This document shows positions 50,265-62,673 of a stretch of 64,000 nt of DNA, piece after piece. Under the pieces are notes generated by a model. It was not told where the DNA came from. It saw only the letters and a program-made list of their open reading frames with translations, and ran no database searches. The position numbers and the translations under genes are program-made. Within the stretch, counting starts at the first letter, position 1, and the number at the start of each line of letters is the position of its first letter. The DNA comes from Faecalibacterium sp. I4-1-79 (GTDB lineage: Bacteria; Bacillota; Clostridia; Oscillospirales; Ruminococcaceae), in NCBI RefSeq assembly GCF_023347235.1, contig NZ_CP094467.1, forward strand, positions 3,100,001 to 3,164,000, written 5' to 3'.

Positions 50265-50939
50265 GTGGTCGGCCCTCCTTTTTGAGCTTTTTCCTCATTA
50301 TAATACGCTCTGCCGTTTTGTTCAATATACGGTTTCCCCTCTGCCCTTGCTGTTGCAAATCTGCAACCAGTAAGGGCTTTTTTCTTTTTCCGTTGCAGTT
50401 CTGCCGCTTTTTCGCCTTTCCTGCAAAATTTTCCGTATATTCAGGCAGGAAGCAAAAAACACCAGAGTTCCCACTTTGGGGATACTCTGGTGCAGTACAT
50501 AACATCGCCCTGCCCGGTGGCCGCAGGGTGCGGGGCTTTGTGGGCATCGAGCCGCTTGTCCACCCCTGCCCGTAAAAAGTGCATTTTTCACGGAAGAAGT
50601 TCGTACAACCTGTACGGTCTGTACTTGTACGCACCTGTACGGCAAATCGAGACAAATTAAAACGTGTTATCGTTTTTATTTTAGATTTTCGTACGTCGTA
50701 CAGACCGTACGGGTTATTTGAAGTCCGTACGCAATTTTTTCAGATGCGTACGGAGCAATCAAGTTCGCATTGTGCGAACTTGATCGTAGCTCTCCCGCAG
50801 GAGACGTTCCCCCTCGGAGAGCCCACTACACTTTGCAGACCATAGGGATGAAAGTGTCATAGTGGGTTATTACACTTCCGCAGAAGTGCATCTCCGTTCC
50901 CCGTCACCTCTCGATGAACCTTGAAAGGAGGGATGCCCT
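50265..50939. promoter_or_regulatory. Regulatory and transfer-origin region of element C
   Basis: No gene. Several CCTGTACGG and CCGTACG-type repeats, in both orientations, lie between about 50600 and 50755. A perfect hairpin with 12-bp arms is at 50758-50784. The MobV-type oriT at 50848-50880 follows, then the MobV gene. Confidence 0.55.
50848..50880 (+). other. Predicted MobV-type origin of transfer (oriT)
   Basis: AAGTGT and ACACTT arms flank TAGTGGGTTA (50860-50869). This matches the pMV158-family nic core TAGTGTG/TTA at nine of ten bases, predicting a nick between 50866 and 50867. The matching relaxase begins 60 bp downstream. Confidence 0.65.
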
Positions 50940-52205
50940 TTGGCAAGAAATGATGGCATTGACCGCACCAGTGTTCGAAATCTCGCCGTTTCGGACAAGG
51001 CCGTTGGCAACACTCAGCAGCACAACGAGCGCGAAAAGGACAGCTACCGGAACCCCGACATCATCCCCCAGCGCACTGCATGGAACATCCACTTCAAAAA
51101 GCCAACCGCCAGCTACACCGACCTGTTCTCCCAACTGGAAACCGCTGGCACGATTTCAACGCGCGGCTTGAAGCCGGATGCCACCCATTACTGCGAGCTT
51201 GTCTTTGATGTCAACTCGGCCTACTTTGACAACCACGGCGGCTACGAGTTCGCCAAGCAGTTCTATGAGGATGCCTACCAAGCTGCCGTTCAAATCGTGG
51301 GCGGTGAGCAGTATATCCTCTCGGCAGTCATGCACGCCGATGAGATCAACCGTGCCATGACCGAAGCATTAGGCCGTGAAGTCTACCACTATCATCTCCA
51401 TGTGGTCTATGTGCCTGTGGTGGAAAAGCAGATCCTCTGGTCGAAACGCTGCAAGGACAAGGCACTGGTCGGCACAGTCAAGGAGACCGTCATGCAGGTC
51501 AGCCGAAGCAAGAAGTGGGCTTCCAAGCCCCTGCTGGACGATGCCGGAAAGCCTGTCCTGCAAAAGAGCGGCAAGCCAGTCCTGAAGAAGTCGTACAGTG
51601 TCCTGCAAGACGATTTCTTCCACTATATGCGCAACGCCGGGTATACGGATGTAGAGCGCGGTGAGCGTGGCAGCACTGAAGAACACCTGACCGTCACCCA
51701 GTTCAAAGTCCAGCGGGAGCAGGAGCGACTGGACACTCTGACCGCCCAGATTGACCAGAAAGAGCAGCACCTCACCCAAACCAACAAAACCCTCTCCAAG
51801 ACCGAAAAGGAACTTGCCGCTGTGCAGAAAAAGGTCACGCTCACAAAAGAAGCCCTCATTCATGCGCGCGATCTGGATTATATTGGTAAGCGCACCTTTC
51901 TCGGCAACTATTCGCTGACCGAAGAAGAGTTTTCCAAGCTGAAAAAGCAAGCCGACCACGGCTATATGATGGATGTGGAGAACCGCCGCCTGAAAGAAGA
52001 ACTTTCCACCGCCAAGAAAGAGGCCGTTCGTTGGAGCAACAAGTACCACGACCTGTGGTACGACGTGAAACCCTATCTGGATGCTCTCCACCGTGCGCCC
52101 GAACTGGTGCGTGGCTTTCTGGAAAAGATTCTTGCCCCCAAGCAGGAGCACACCATGAATGTGCCGCAGCAAAACCGTAAGCGTGGGCAAGATGTAGAAC
52201 TTTAA
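50940..52205 (+). CDS. mob: MobV-family relaxase (Pre/Mob plasmid recombination protein)
   Basis: 421 residues. The N-terminal relaxase domain includes RNPDIIPQRTAWNIHFKK and YCELVFDVNSAYFDNHGG. The metal-binding triad is in REVYHYHLHVVYVPVV near 150-160. A long coiled coil (residues about 245-300: QIDQKEQHLTQTNKTLSKTE) and a basic C-terminus follow. It nicks oriT for mobilisation by a helper conjugative system. The start is TTG at 50940 after AAAGGAGGG. The frame is intact. Confidence 0.88.
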   Translation: MARNDGIDRTSVRNLAVSDKAVGNTQQHNEREKDSYRNPDIIPQRTAWNIHFKKPTASYTDLFSQLETAGTISTRGLKPDATHYCELVFDVNSAYFDNHGGYEFAKQFYEDAYQAAVQIVGGEQYILSAVMHADEINRAMTEALGREVYHYHLHVVYVPVVEKQILWSKRCKDKALVGTVKETVMQVSRSKKWASKPLLDDAGKPVLQKSGKPVLKKSYSVLQDDFFHYMRNAGYTDVERGERGSTEEHLTVTQFKVQREQERLDTLTAQIDQKEQHLTQTNKTLSKTEKELAAVQKKVTLTKEALIHARDLDYIGKRTFLGNYSLTEEEFSKLKKQADHGYMMDVENRRLKEELSTAKKEAVRWSNKYHDLWYDVKPYLDALHRAPELVRGFLEKILAPKQEHTMNVPQQNRKRGQDVEL

Positions 52206-52247
52206 GCTGAATTTTTAGATGATATGACAATATAAGGAGCAATGCTT

Positions 52248-52562
52248 ATGGATTTTGACCGTAATTCTATGACCGTCCCTGTGCAATCTTCCGATTATAC
52301 GAAAAAGTTCTTGCAAAAGGACTCGAATCCCACTACAATGGAAGTGGTCACTCAAACCAATGCCGTCAAGTCTCCGACTGACAGCCCGGCAACCACGAAA
52401 CTGGTGTACACGGTGGAAGAGATCGCACGAATGCTGGCCATCAGCCTGCGCTCTGCTTACAATCTGTGCAACAGCACTACCGAATTCCGTGTCCTGCGAG
52501 TAGGCGGAAGCATCCGTGTACCGAAGGACAGCTTCGATGCGTGGCTCAACCGGGCAGCTTGA
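52248..52562 (+). CDS. xis: Excisionase-like HTH protein of element C
   Basis: 104 residues, nearly identical to the gene at 14541 in its last 80 residues (VYTVEEIARMLAISLRSAYN, FRVLRVGGSIRVPKDSFDAW). ATG 52248 is preferred over 52242 because AAGGAG lies nine bases upstream. It ends 16 bp before the integrase. The first 20 residues differ from element A, showing that the two elements recombined or diverged upstream of this point. Confidence 0.83.
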   Translation: MDFDRNSMTVPVQSSDYTKKFLQKDSNPTTMEVVTQTNAVKSPTDSPATTKLVYTVEEIARMLAISLRSAYNLCNSTTEFRVLRVGGSIRVPKDSFDAWLNRAA

Positions 52563-52578
52563 TAAGGAGGCAAACAGT

Positions 52579-53967
52579 ATGGCATATATTACGAAGCGTG
52601 GCAACTCTTACAGCGTCCGCTACACCTATCAGGACGAGCACGGCAAGAGCTGCGACAAATGGGAAAGCTTTCCCACCAAAGAGGAGGCAACAAACCGTAA
52701 GAAACAGATCGAGCATGAGCTGGCGGCTGGAACCTTCCTGATTCCGTCCTCGGTGACGGTGGCAGAGTTCCTCATGGATTGGCTGCCCAAGCAGTGCAGC
52801 AAGCACAAGTGGGCACCCAAAACCTACGAATCTAACCTTTCCACCATCCAGAATCTCATTATCCCCTATATCGGTAGCATGGAGATGCAGAAGCTCAAGC
52901 CCTACCACATGGAGAACCTCTACACGACCCTGAGCAAAACGCCCTGTGGTTCGTATATCGAGGGCAAGAAGCAGGAACTGACCGAAAAGCAGAAGCAGCG
53001 TTTCCTTTCCGGCACAACGATCCATGAGGTGCACCGGCTGCTGGGCACTGCCTTCCAGTATGCCGTAGAGTGGGGCATCCTTGTCAAAAGCCCTGTTCCC
53101 GTGGACAGCCCCAAGAAGTCTACGCAGGAGCGCACCATCTGGACGGTAGAGGAAATGAGGGCGGCTCTGGACAGCATGGAGGACCCCATCCTGCATCTGG
53201 CAGTCCACCTCACACTGGTGGGCGCACTGCGAGAGGGCGAGATCGTAGGTCTGACCCCGGAAGATCTGGATTTTGATGCTGCGGATGGCATCGGAACCTT
53301 CCGTATCAACAAGTCCATGCAGCGAGTGCGAAAAGAAGCCCTAAACCAAGTGGACGATGGCTGCATCATCAAGGTATTCCCGGACAAGCTGGAGCGCAGC
53401 ACCACTTCCCTCATCCTGAAAAGCACCAAAACCGCATCCTCCTGCCGTACCATCTTCATGACTTCTGCTCTGAAGGAGGAACTGAAGAAGTGGCTGAATC
53501 AGCTGGCGGCAGACGAGAGGAAAGACCCGACACGCTACCATGACAGTGGAATGCTGTTCCGTCTGCCTAACGGTCTGGCGGTGGAGCCTGTGCTGATCCG
53601 CAAGAAGTTCCTCAAGTGGCAGGATGCCCACCCGGAATTCCCCCGCATTGTGTTCCACGGTTTGCGGCATTCCAGTGCCACCTATCAACTGATGATCTCC
53701 GGCGGCGATGTGAAAGCCGTTCAGGGCACCACAGGGCACGCCACGGCGGATATGCTGGTGAACACCTACGCTCATATCCAGCAGTCCTCTCGTGTAGAAC
53801 TGGGCAGGAAATTTGAGGAAGGGTTCTATGCTAAACAGGAAAGCCCCAGCCCGCAGGCTGTACCCGCCGCAGGCGAACCGACCATCTCCATGACCGCTCT
53901 GCTGGAACTTCTGAAGGACGCAGACCCCGAAGTAAAGGCGCAGCTCCGTCTGGCTCTGCTGACCTGA
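52579..53967 (+). CDS. int: Tyrosine integrase of element C
   Basis: 462 residues, intact. The N-terminal arm-binding domain (ITKRGNSYSVRYTYQDEHGK), core-binding domain (residues about 70-170) and catalytic domain carry ALREGE, FHGLRHSSAT, TTGHATADM and NTYAHI, with Arg, His-x-x-Arg, His and Tyr in order. ATG 52579 follows AAGGAGG. It recombines the 45-bp tRNA-Lys core. The gene ends 163 bp before the tRNA, the usual place for a site-adjacent integrase. It could also act on the defective element A. Confidence 0.93.
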   Translation: MAYITKRGNSYSVRYTYQDEHGKSCDKWESFPTKEEATNRKKQIEHELAAGTFLIPSSVTVAEFLMDWLPKQCSKHKWAPKTYESNLSTIQNLIIPYIGSMEMQKLKPYHMENLYTTLSKTPCGSYIEGKKQELTEKQKQRFLSGTTIHEVHRLLGTAFQYAVEWGILVKSPVPVDSPKKSTQERTIWTVEEMRAALDSMEDPILHLAVHLTLVGALREGEIVGLTPEDLDFDAADGIGTFRINKSMQRVRKEALNQVDDGCIIKVFPDKLERSTTSLILKSTKTASSCRTIFMTSALKEELKKWLNQLAADERKDPTRYHDSGMLFRLPNGLAVEPVLIRKKFLKWQDAHPEFPRIVFHGLRHSSATYQLMISGGDVKAVQGTTGHATADMLVNTYAHIQQSSRVELGRKFEEGFYAKQESPSPQAVPAAGEPTISMTALLELLKDADPEVKAQLRLALLT

Positions 53968-54033
53968 TGCAAAATTTACCACGCATTTCAAAGCAATTCC
54001 AGCCCATGCAGAGGATTCCCACGAAAACGCCGA

Positions 54034-54062
54034 CCGTGCAAAAACCGTGCATTGACCGTGCA
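54034..54062. promoter_or_regulatory. Integrase arm-type repeats, right end of element C
   Basis: CCGTGCA occurs three times at 54034, 54045 and 54056, spaced 11 bp, as at the left end. One face of the helix is presented to the integrase. Confidence 0.6.
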
Positions 54063-54095
54063 AACCCCGATTTTTCGGGGTTACATAACAAAAAA

Positions 54096-54123
54096 GAACG
54101 TCAAATCTTACGATTTGACGTTC
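54096..54123 (-). terminator. Element-borne terminator for tRNA-Lys and the rRNA operon
   Basis: A perfect 12-bp stem with a TTAC loop and six T on the minus strand, 6 bp beyond the tRNA CCA end. It is part of the element, not the chromosome. Confidence 0.8.
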
Positions 54124-54129
54124 AATATC

Positions 54130-54205
54130 TGGTGCACCTCCAGGGACTCGAACCCTGGGCCCACTGATTAAGAGTCAGTTGCTCTACCAACTGAGCTAGA
54201 GGTGC
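54130..54205 (-). tRNA. tRNA-Lys (CTT), integration target
   Basis: Intact cloverleaf: acceptor GCACCTC pairs with GAGGTGC, the anticodon loop is CTCTTAA, the T loop is TTCGAGT, and CCA is encoded. It is the last gene of the rRNA operon. Its last 45 bases (54130-54174) are the att core of the element (att copy 4), so the gene has been rebuilt by the insertion. Confidence 0.95.
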
Positions 54206-54207
54206 AT

Positions 54208-54240
54208 ATTATCAGAATGCGGTTTCTTCATTCTGATAAT
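54208..54240 (-). other. Processing hairpin between 5S rRNA and tRNA-Lys
   Basis: ATTATCAGAATG pairs perfectly with CATTCTGATAAT. No T run follows on the minus strand, so it more likely guides RNA processing than termination. Confidence 0.5.
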
Positions 54241-54245
54241 CAAAA

Positions 54246-54362
<117 letters not shown>

Positions 54363-54489
54363 AATTTGACTGAATCAGTATAGCACATTTCTGCGCTTCT
54401 GTCCAGTATTTCTTAGAAGGACGTGCCTTCAAAACTGAATAATCACTGCTCACATTTTTTCGTTGACTTAAAAGTCTCAAGCGAATTGT

Positions 54490-57322
<2,833 letters not shown>

Positions 57323-57584
57323 TTTCAAACGTTCTCTTGGAACATTTGGTATCCTCTTGATTCTCTCTTGCCAACGAAGATTATTGTTACCCTTCCTTTT
57401 GAAATTGTAATATTTCTTAAAAAAGAACTTACTATAATCTTTGTTTCGCAGTTATTATTCAGTTTTCAAGGTACGTCTTTGAGTGTCCTTTTCAGGGCCC
57501 TCAAAATCGAACAATATCTACTTAAACTTTAACTTGTCACCTGTTCCAATGACCGACCATCTTAGATGCTCTGTCATTGCCTGA

Positions 57585-59103
<1,519 letters not shown>

Positions 59104-59482
59104 TGATATTTATCACTTAAAAGTGTTAAATCTTGTTTCGCTCAGCACGCAATCGCTTGCGTCCTGTGTGAATTACTTTGTTTGGAATTGTTTACCGTGT
59201 TTTTCCAACACGAAAATAGGTTCCGTTACAAGTTCTTTCGATATTGTTCAATTTTCAAGGTCCTGTGCGCCGTAGCCTTGCGGCTGACGACTTGATTATT
59301 TTACCACAGAAGCGGTTTTTTGTCAAGCACTTTTTTGAGAGGCTTTTGAACTTTTCTGAACTTGGAGCGCTTCGTACATCTCAGTGTCAACTGGTGTTTT
59401 TCAGCGTCTATTGGTTCTTTTCAAGGGCTTCCTGCTGAGCTTTCAGAAGTCATTCTTTTGTCTCAGCGCTTGGCGCTCAAGT
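59104..59482 (-). other. rRNA operon leader, no gene
   Basis: A transcribed leader between the promoter and 16S. It has a TTGTTCAATTTTCAAGG-like segment, similar to one in the 16S-23S spacer, a likely processing or antitermination sequence. No coding frame is supported. Confidence 0.5.
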
Positions 59483-59511
59483 ATAATACCACACCCCGGG
59501 ACAGTTGTCAA
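59483..59511 (-). promoter_or_regulatory. rRNA operon promoter
   Basis: Perfect TTGACA (59506-59511) and TATTAT (59483-59488) on the minus strand, 17 bp apart, with a GC-rich spacer. It lies about 380 bp upstream of 16S. Confidence 0.8.
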
Positions 59512-59668
59512 CACTTTTTGACAAGTTTTTTCCAAATTCTTTGCGGAGGGGGTGAACTCCCTCAGTCAAAGCCTACGGCTTTGCCAGCTCCCTCGGGGAG
59601 GGAGCCTCTGGCGCGGCGGGAAAGTTTTTATTTCACCTGAAACTTTAGCGATAGGGCTAGCGGCGTGC

Positions 59669-59824
59669 GCCCTCTCAGTCAAGCCCTGTCGGGCTTGACA
59701 GCTCTCCCAAAGGGAGAGCCAAGAGCACTGCCGGAAACTTCCTCATTACGCCTAATACTTTAGTAATAAACCTTAGACCTTGGCTCCCCCTTCGGGGGAG
59801 CTGGCGCGGGAGCGCCTGAGAGGG
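59669..59824. repeat. 156-bp MITE/REP-like dispersed repeat, copy 2
   Basis: The same length and arrangement as 3837-3992, with GCCCTCTCAG at one end and CTGAGAGGG at the other. The two copies differ mainly in the inner hairpin arms. A further partial copy lies at about 59552-59610. 59512-59929 otherwise contains no gene. Confidence 0.7.
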
Positions 59825-59929
59825 TTCAGCCTCTCCACACCTCCCCTCACCAAAAGCCTTGCGTATCGGCGGCGGGTGCGCTATTATATATTATATACAT
59901 TATAGAGCGCTGCGAAAGGAGCCCTGACC

Positions 59930-60706
59930 ATGATCCTCACCGTCAATATCGGCAACACCCACATCACTGTGGGCGGCTACGAACAAGATACCCTTATCTT
60001 CTGCGGGCGGCTGCACTCCGACCCCGCTGCCACGGTGGAGGAATATGCCATCCGGCTGGTGAATCTGTTACAGCTGTACGGAGCATCCCCGGCGCAGATC
60101 GAGGGCGGCATTCTGGGCAGCGTGGTGCCCATGCTCAGCGGGCGGGTGCTGGTGGCCTTACAGCTTTTATGCAAGGCACGCATCCTGACCGTGGGGCCGG
60201 GGTTGAAAAGCGGCATCAAGCTGCGGCTGGACAACCCTGCGCAGCTGGGCGCAGAGCTGTTGTGCGGCGCGGTGGCGGCGCTGGCAGAGTGTCCCGGGCC
60301 GCTGGTGGTCATCTCGGCAGACACGGCCATCTCCCTGATGGCGGTGAACGCCAAGCAGGAACTTGTGGGCGGCGTGATCCTGCCCGGGCCGCAGCTTTCC
60401 ATGAATGCGCTGGTGCAAAAGACCGCCCAGCTGCCCCAGATCGACCCTGCCACCCGCGCCCCGGACTCAGTGCTGGGCAAAAGCACCTCGGCCTGTTTGC
60501 AAAATGGCTTTGTGCTGGGCACGGCCAGCCTGCTGGACGGTCTGGCCGAACGCTTCTGCGCCGAATTGGGCGCACAGACCGCCTTTTACGCTACCGGCGA
60601 CCTTCCACGCTCCATCCGGGAGGCCTGCCGCACCCCCATCCACTACCGCGAGACCCTGATCACCGACGGTCTGCACCGCATCTGGCTGCGAAACCGGAAG
60701 GGTTGA
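59930..60706 (+). CDS. coaX: Type III pantothenate kinase-like protein (CoaX family), divergent active site
   Basis: 258 residues. The fold is clear: ILTVNIGNTHITVGGYEQD at the start, ILGSVVPMLSGRV, ILTVGPGLKSGIKLRLDNP near 80-100, and LVGGVILPGPQLSMNAL near 145. But three conserved motifs differ: DxGNT is NIGNT, GADR is GAEL, and DFGTAT is SADTAI. In CoaX these hold phosphate-binding and catalytic residues. The protein may be inactive, act on another substrate, or serve a regulatory role. ATG 59930 follows AAAGGAG. It is a single gene, facing away from the rRNA operon. Confidence 0.8.
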   Translation: MILTVNIGNTHITVGGYEQDTLIFCGRLHSDPAATVEEYAIRLVNLLQLYGASPAQIEGGILGSVVPMLSGRVLVALQLLCKARILTVGPGLKSGIKLRLDNPAQLGAELLCGAVAALAECPGPLVVISADTAISLMAVNAKQELVGGVILPGPQLSMNALVQKTAQLPQIDPATRAPDSVLGKSTSACLQNGFVLGTASLLDGLAERFCAELGAQTAFYATGDLPRSIREACRTPIHYRETLITDGLHRIWLRNRKG

Positions 60707-60776
60707 CGATTTTCGTTTGCATTTTGCATCCCGATGTGTTATACTGTGTTGTACCCACCAAAGGGATACAGTATTT

Positions 60777-60853
60777 GCGATCGTAGCTCAGCTGGATAGA
60801 GCGTTCGGCTCCGACCCGGAAGGCCAGAGGTTCGAATCCTCCCGGTCGCACCA
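60777..60853 (+). tRNA. tRNA-Arg (CCG)
   Basis: 77 bases. Acceptor GCGATCG pairs with CGGTCGC, the anticodon loop is CTCCGAC (CCG), the T loop is TTCGAAT, and CCA is encoded. A terminator follows at 60861. Confidence 0.95.
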
Positions 60854-60860
60854 AACAATG

Positions 60861-60905
60861 AAAATCCGAACCTTTTCTCGATAGGAGAAGGGTTCGGATT
60901 TTTTG
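60861..60905 (+). terminator. Terminator after tRNA-Arg
   Basis: AAAATCCGAACC pairs with GGTTCGGATTTT with a T run. It closely resembles the hairpin at 45829-45870. Confidence 0.8.
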
Positions 60906-61030
60906 TTTTCTTCGGAAATGACAATTCCGGCTCGTTCCAGACCGCGGTGTGTCCAAAACCTTATCAGAAGAAAGACCGTATCACAAAGGTCACAACTGTA
61001 AAGGTGCCGTAAGGCAGAAAGGACACAAAT

Positions 61031-61283
61031 ATGAAGTACAATGAAAGAGCCTGCAAGTTCAACATGGACACCGGCTGCGTGGAGCTGCTGCTCCGGGATG
61101 GGAGAAAGATTTCCATCGACTGCACCGGGGGTCGAGGATGCACTGGACGTGACCATGGCGCAGAGGTCAGAACTGGATTATCTCATCTACAATGACCCGC
61201 TTGGCTATGCCGATTTGATTCTGAATGGCGACCCAGAGGAATATTTGAAGAAAGTGGCTGGGAGTTATGGGCTAGAAGATTAA
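61031..61283 (+). pseudogene. DUF6061 family gene, frameshifted
   Basis: The sequence matches the gene at 45458-45709 in both halves: MKYNERACKFNMDTGCVELL in the first frame, and YNDPLGYADLILNGDPEEYL in the next. It is 253 rather than 252 bases long. The extra base is in a run of five G (four in the other copy) within the GACTGCACCGGGG segment. The leader before the ATG is also shared. It is probably inactive unless the run is misread. Confidence 0.75.
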
Positions 61284-61563
61284 GGGCAAAACAAAAAACA
61301 GGGTGCGCCCCCGAATAGGACGCACCCTGCCAAAATCCACATACGATAGCGATATGTACAACAGGGCGTTCCCCGTCGGGAACGCTCTGTTTCTCTTTGC
61401 TGGTAGTATGATGAGCCTGTTCCGCCTGCCACGCGGCAAACTCCCGCTGGCCTTCCTCGCTGTTCCAGCAGGCAAGGATGGCCGGGTAGAATGCCCGTGC
61501 CAGACGGTCAATGACTTCATCGGGATAAGGGGAAGTGTTTGTGGACTTTTTCTTTTTGTTCAA
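61183..61563 (-). CDS. Small hypothetical protein, second copy
   Basis: The N-terminal 75 residues are nearly identical to the gene at 36605 (SPYPDEVIDRLARAFYPAIL). A TTG at 61563, seven bases after AAAGGAG, is the likely start. The frame then runs through the terminator hairpin at 61291-61329 into sequence antisense to DUF6061, so the C-terminus is doubtful. Confidence 0.42.
   Translation of the reverse strand: MNKKKKSTNTSPYPDEVIDRLARAFYPAILACWNSEEGQREFAAWQAEQAHHTTSKEKQSVPDGERPVVHIAIVCGFWQGASYSGAHPVFCFALNLLAHNSQPLSSNIPLGRHSESNRHSQAGHCR
61291..61329 (-). terminator. Terminator ending the second mobilisation module
   Basis: CAGGGTGCGTCC pairs with GGGGCGCACCCTG and a T run follows on the minus strand, as at 36839-36873. 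Shared sequence ends at the DUF6061 stop codon. Confidence 0.75.
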
Positions 61564-61707
61564 ACGCACGCTCCTTTGATCGTCCCCACCGTGGCAAATT
61601 CGGGCGAGAAAATCAAAGTTCCAATTTTTATCAGGCGCAAGGGCGCGGATGCTTTCCGCCCTGCTCTTGCGGCTAGTGGCTCGTTGATGGCTTACAAGTG
61701 CCTGTCG

Positions 61708-62673
61708 TTATGCAGTCTTTTCTTCTTCAAGGGCTTCTGCAAGAGCCTTTTCCAAATAGGTTTCGATTTCAGTCAGGTAGTTAGCAGGTCGCTGCATTGC
61801 GAAGCGGAGAACCTTCTGCTTTTCCGGGTCAGTGAAATAGCTGGGATTGTTTTTGAGCGTTTTCTTCCATGAGTTTTTCATCATTTCGGTCGCACGGCTC
61901 AAAGATTTGTAAACCTTCATAAACTCGTCCGGTACATGATAGCACCGAAATTCTTCTGTTTGTGGTGTGGGCATGGGAACGAGTTCCGCTTTTTCAGGTT
62001 CAAATTCTGCGCTGGCAGATTCCAACACTTCCAATGCCTCTGGATGCAGGATTTGAGCAAGGACATCTGAACGATGCTCGACACTTGCCTGCACAAGCTT
62101 GGACATTTCTTCGTTGGTGAACTTCACTTCACCGGAAAAGACTTTCTGCTTGATGCCGGGAGAGAGGTTGTCCGCGATGTCGATGCCTCGCGTGTAGTGG
62201 CTGGCACGGAGAACGGAGGCACGGCTGACACCGTTTTCTTCTGCGATCCGGTCGCAGGTTTTCTTCCCGGAGTGGTGGTTATCACCGTGATCACCACCAC
62301 TTTTCTTTGCTAAAGTGTACTGATTGCCCCGAAAGATTTTTGCAGCTTTCTTCTCGGCTTCGTACTGCTTCCCAAGCAGATAGCGTTTCTGTTCAGGACT
62401 CAGGTTTCGCCGTCCCAACTGATTCCGGCAGATCCACGCAACGGCTTCTTCGCGGTTCTCAAATCGGAGCGGCATGGTGGAAAAATAAATCTCAGGATGC
62501 TTCTGGAGGATGGCATAACGGTTGTGTCCATCAACAAGGGTATTACCCCAGACAATCAAAGGAGAAATCAGCTTGCCCTCTTTGAGGATATTTTCTTCAA
62601 GCTGCTTAAATTCATCATCGGTCAGAGGGGAAATCTGGGACTGGAACTCCGGGTCGATTTTCAGATTGATCAT
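61708..62673 (-). CDS. ParB/KorB-like protein of the second module
   Basis: 321 residues. The N-terminal 100 residues are nearly identical to the protein at 35615 (INLKIDPEFQSQISPLTDDE, VDGHNRY, WICRNQLGRRNLSPEQ). The rest diverges, with HTH segment DRIAEENGVSRASVLRASHY and a different C-terminus, so the two copies have recombined. ATG 62673 follows AAAGGAG. Confidence 0.8.
   Translation of the reverse strand: MINLKIDPEFQSQISPLTDDEFKQLEENILKEGKLISPLIVWGNTLVDGHNRYAILQKHPEIYFSTMPLRFENREEAVAWICRNQLGRRNLSPEQKRYLLGKQYEAEKKAAKIFRGNQYTLAKKSGGDHGDNHHSGKKTCDRIAEENGVSRASVLRASHYTRGIDIADNLSPGIKQKVFSGEVKFTNEEMSKLVQASVEHRSDVLAQILHPEALEVLESASAEFEPEKAELVPMPTPQTEEFRCYHVPDEFMKVYKSLSRATEMMKNSWKKTLKNNPSYFTDPEKQKVLRFAMQRPANYLTEIETYLEKALAEALEEEKTA

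Noticed and set aside
50600-50760. GTAC-rich repeats as plasmid replication iterons
   Set aside because: Repeats are irregular and in both orientations, and the element has no replication initiator; more likely regulator sites.
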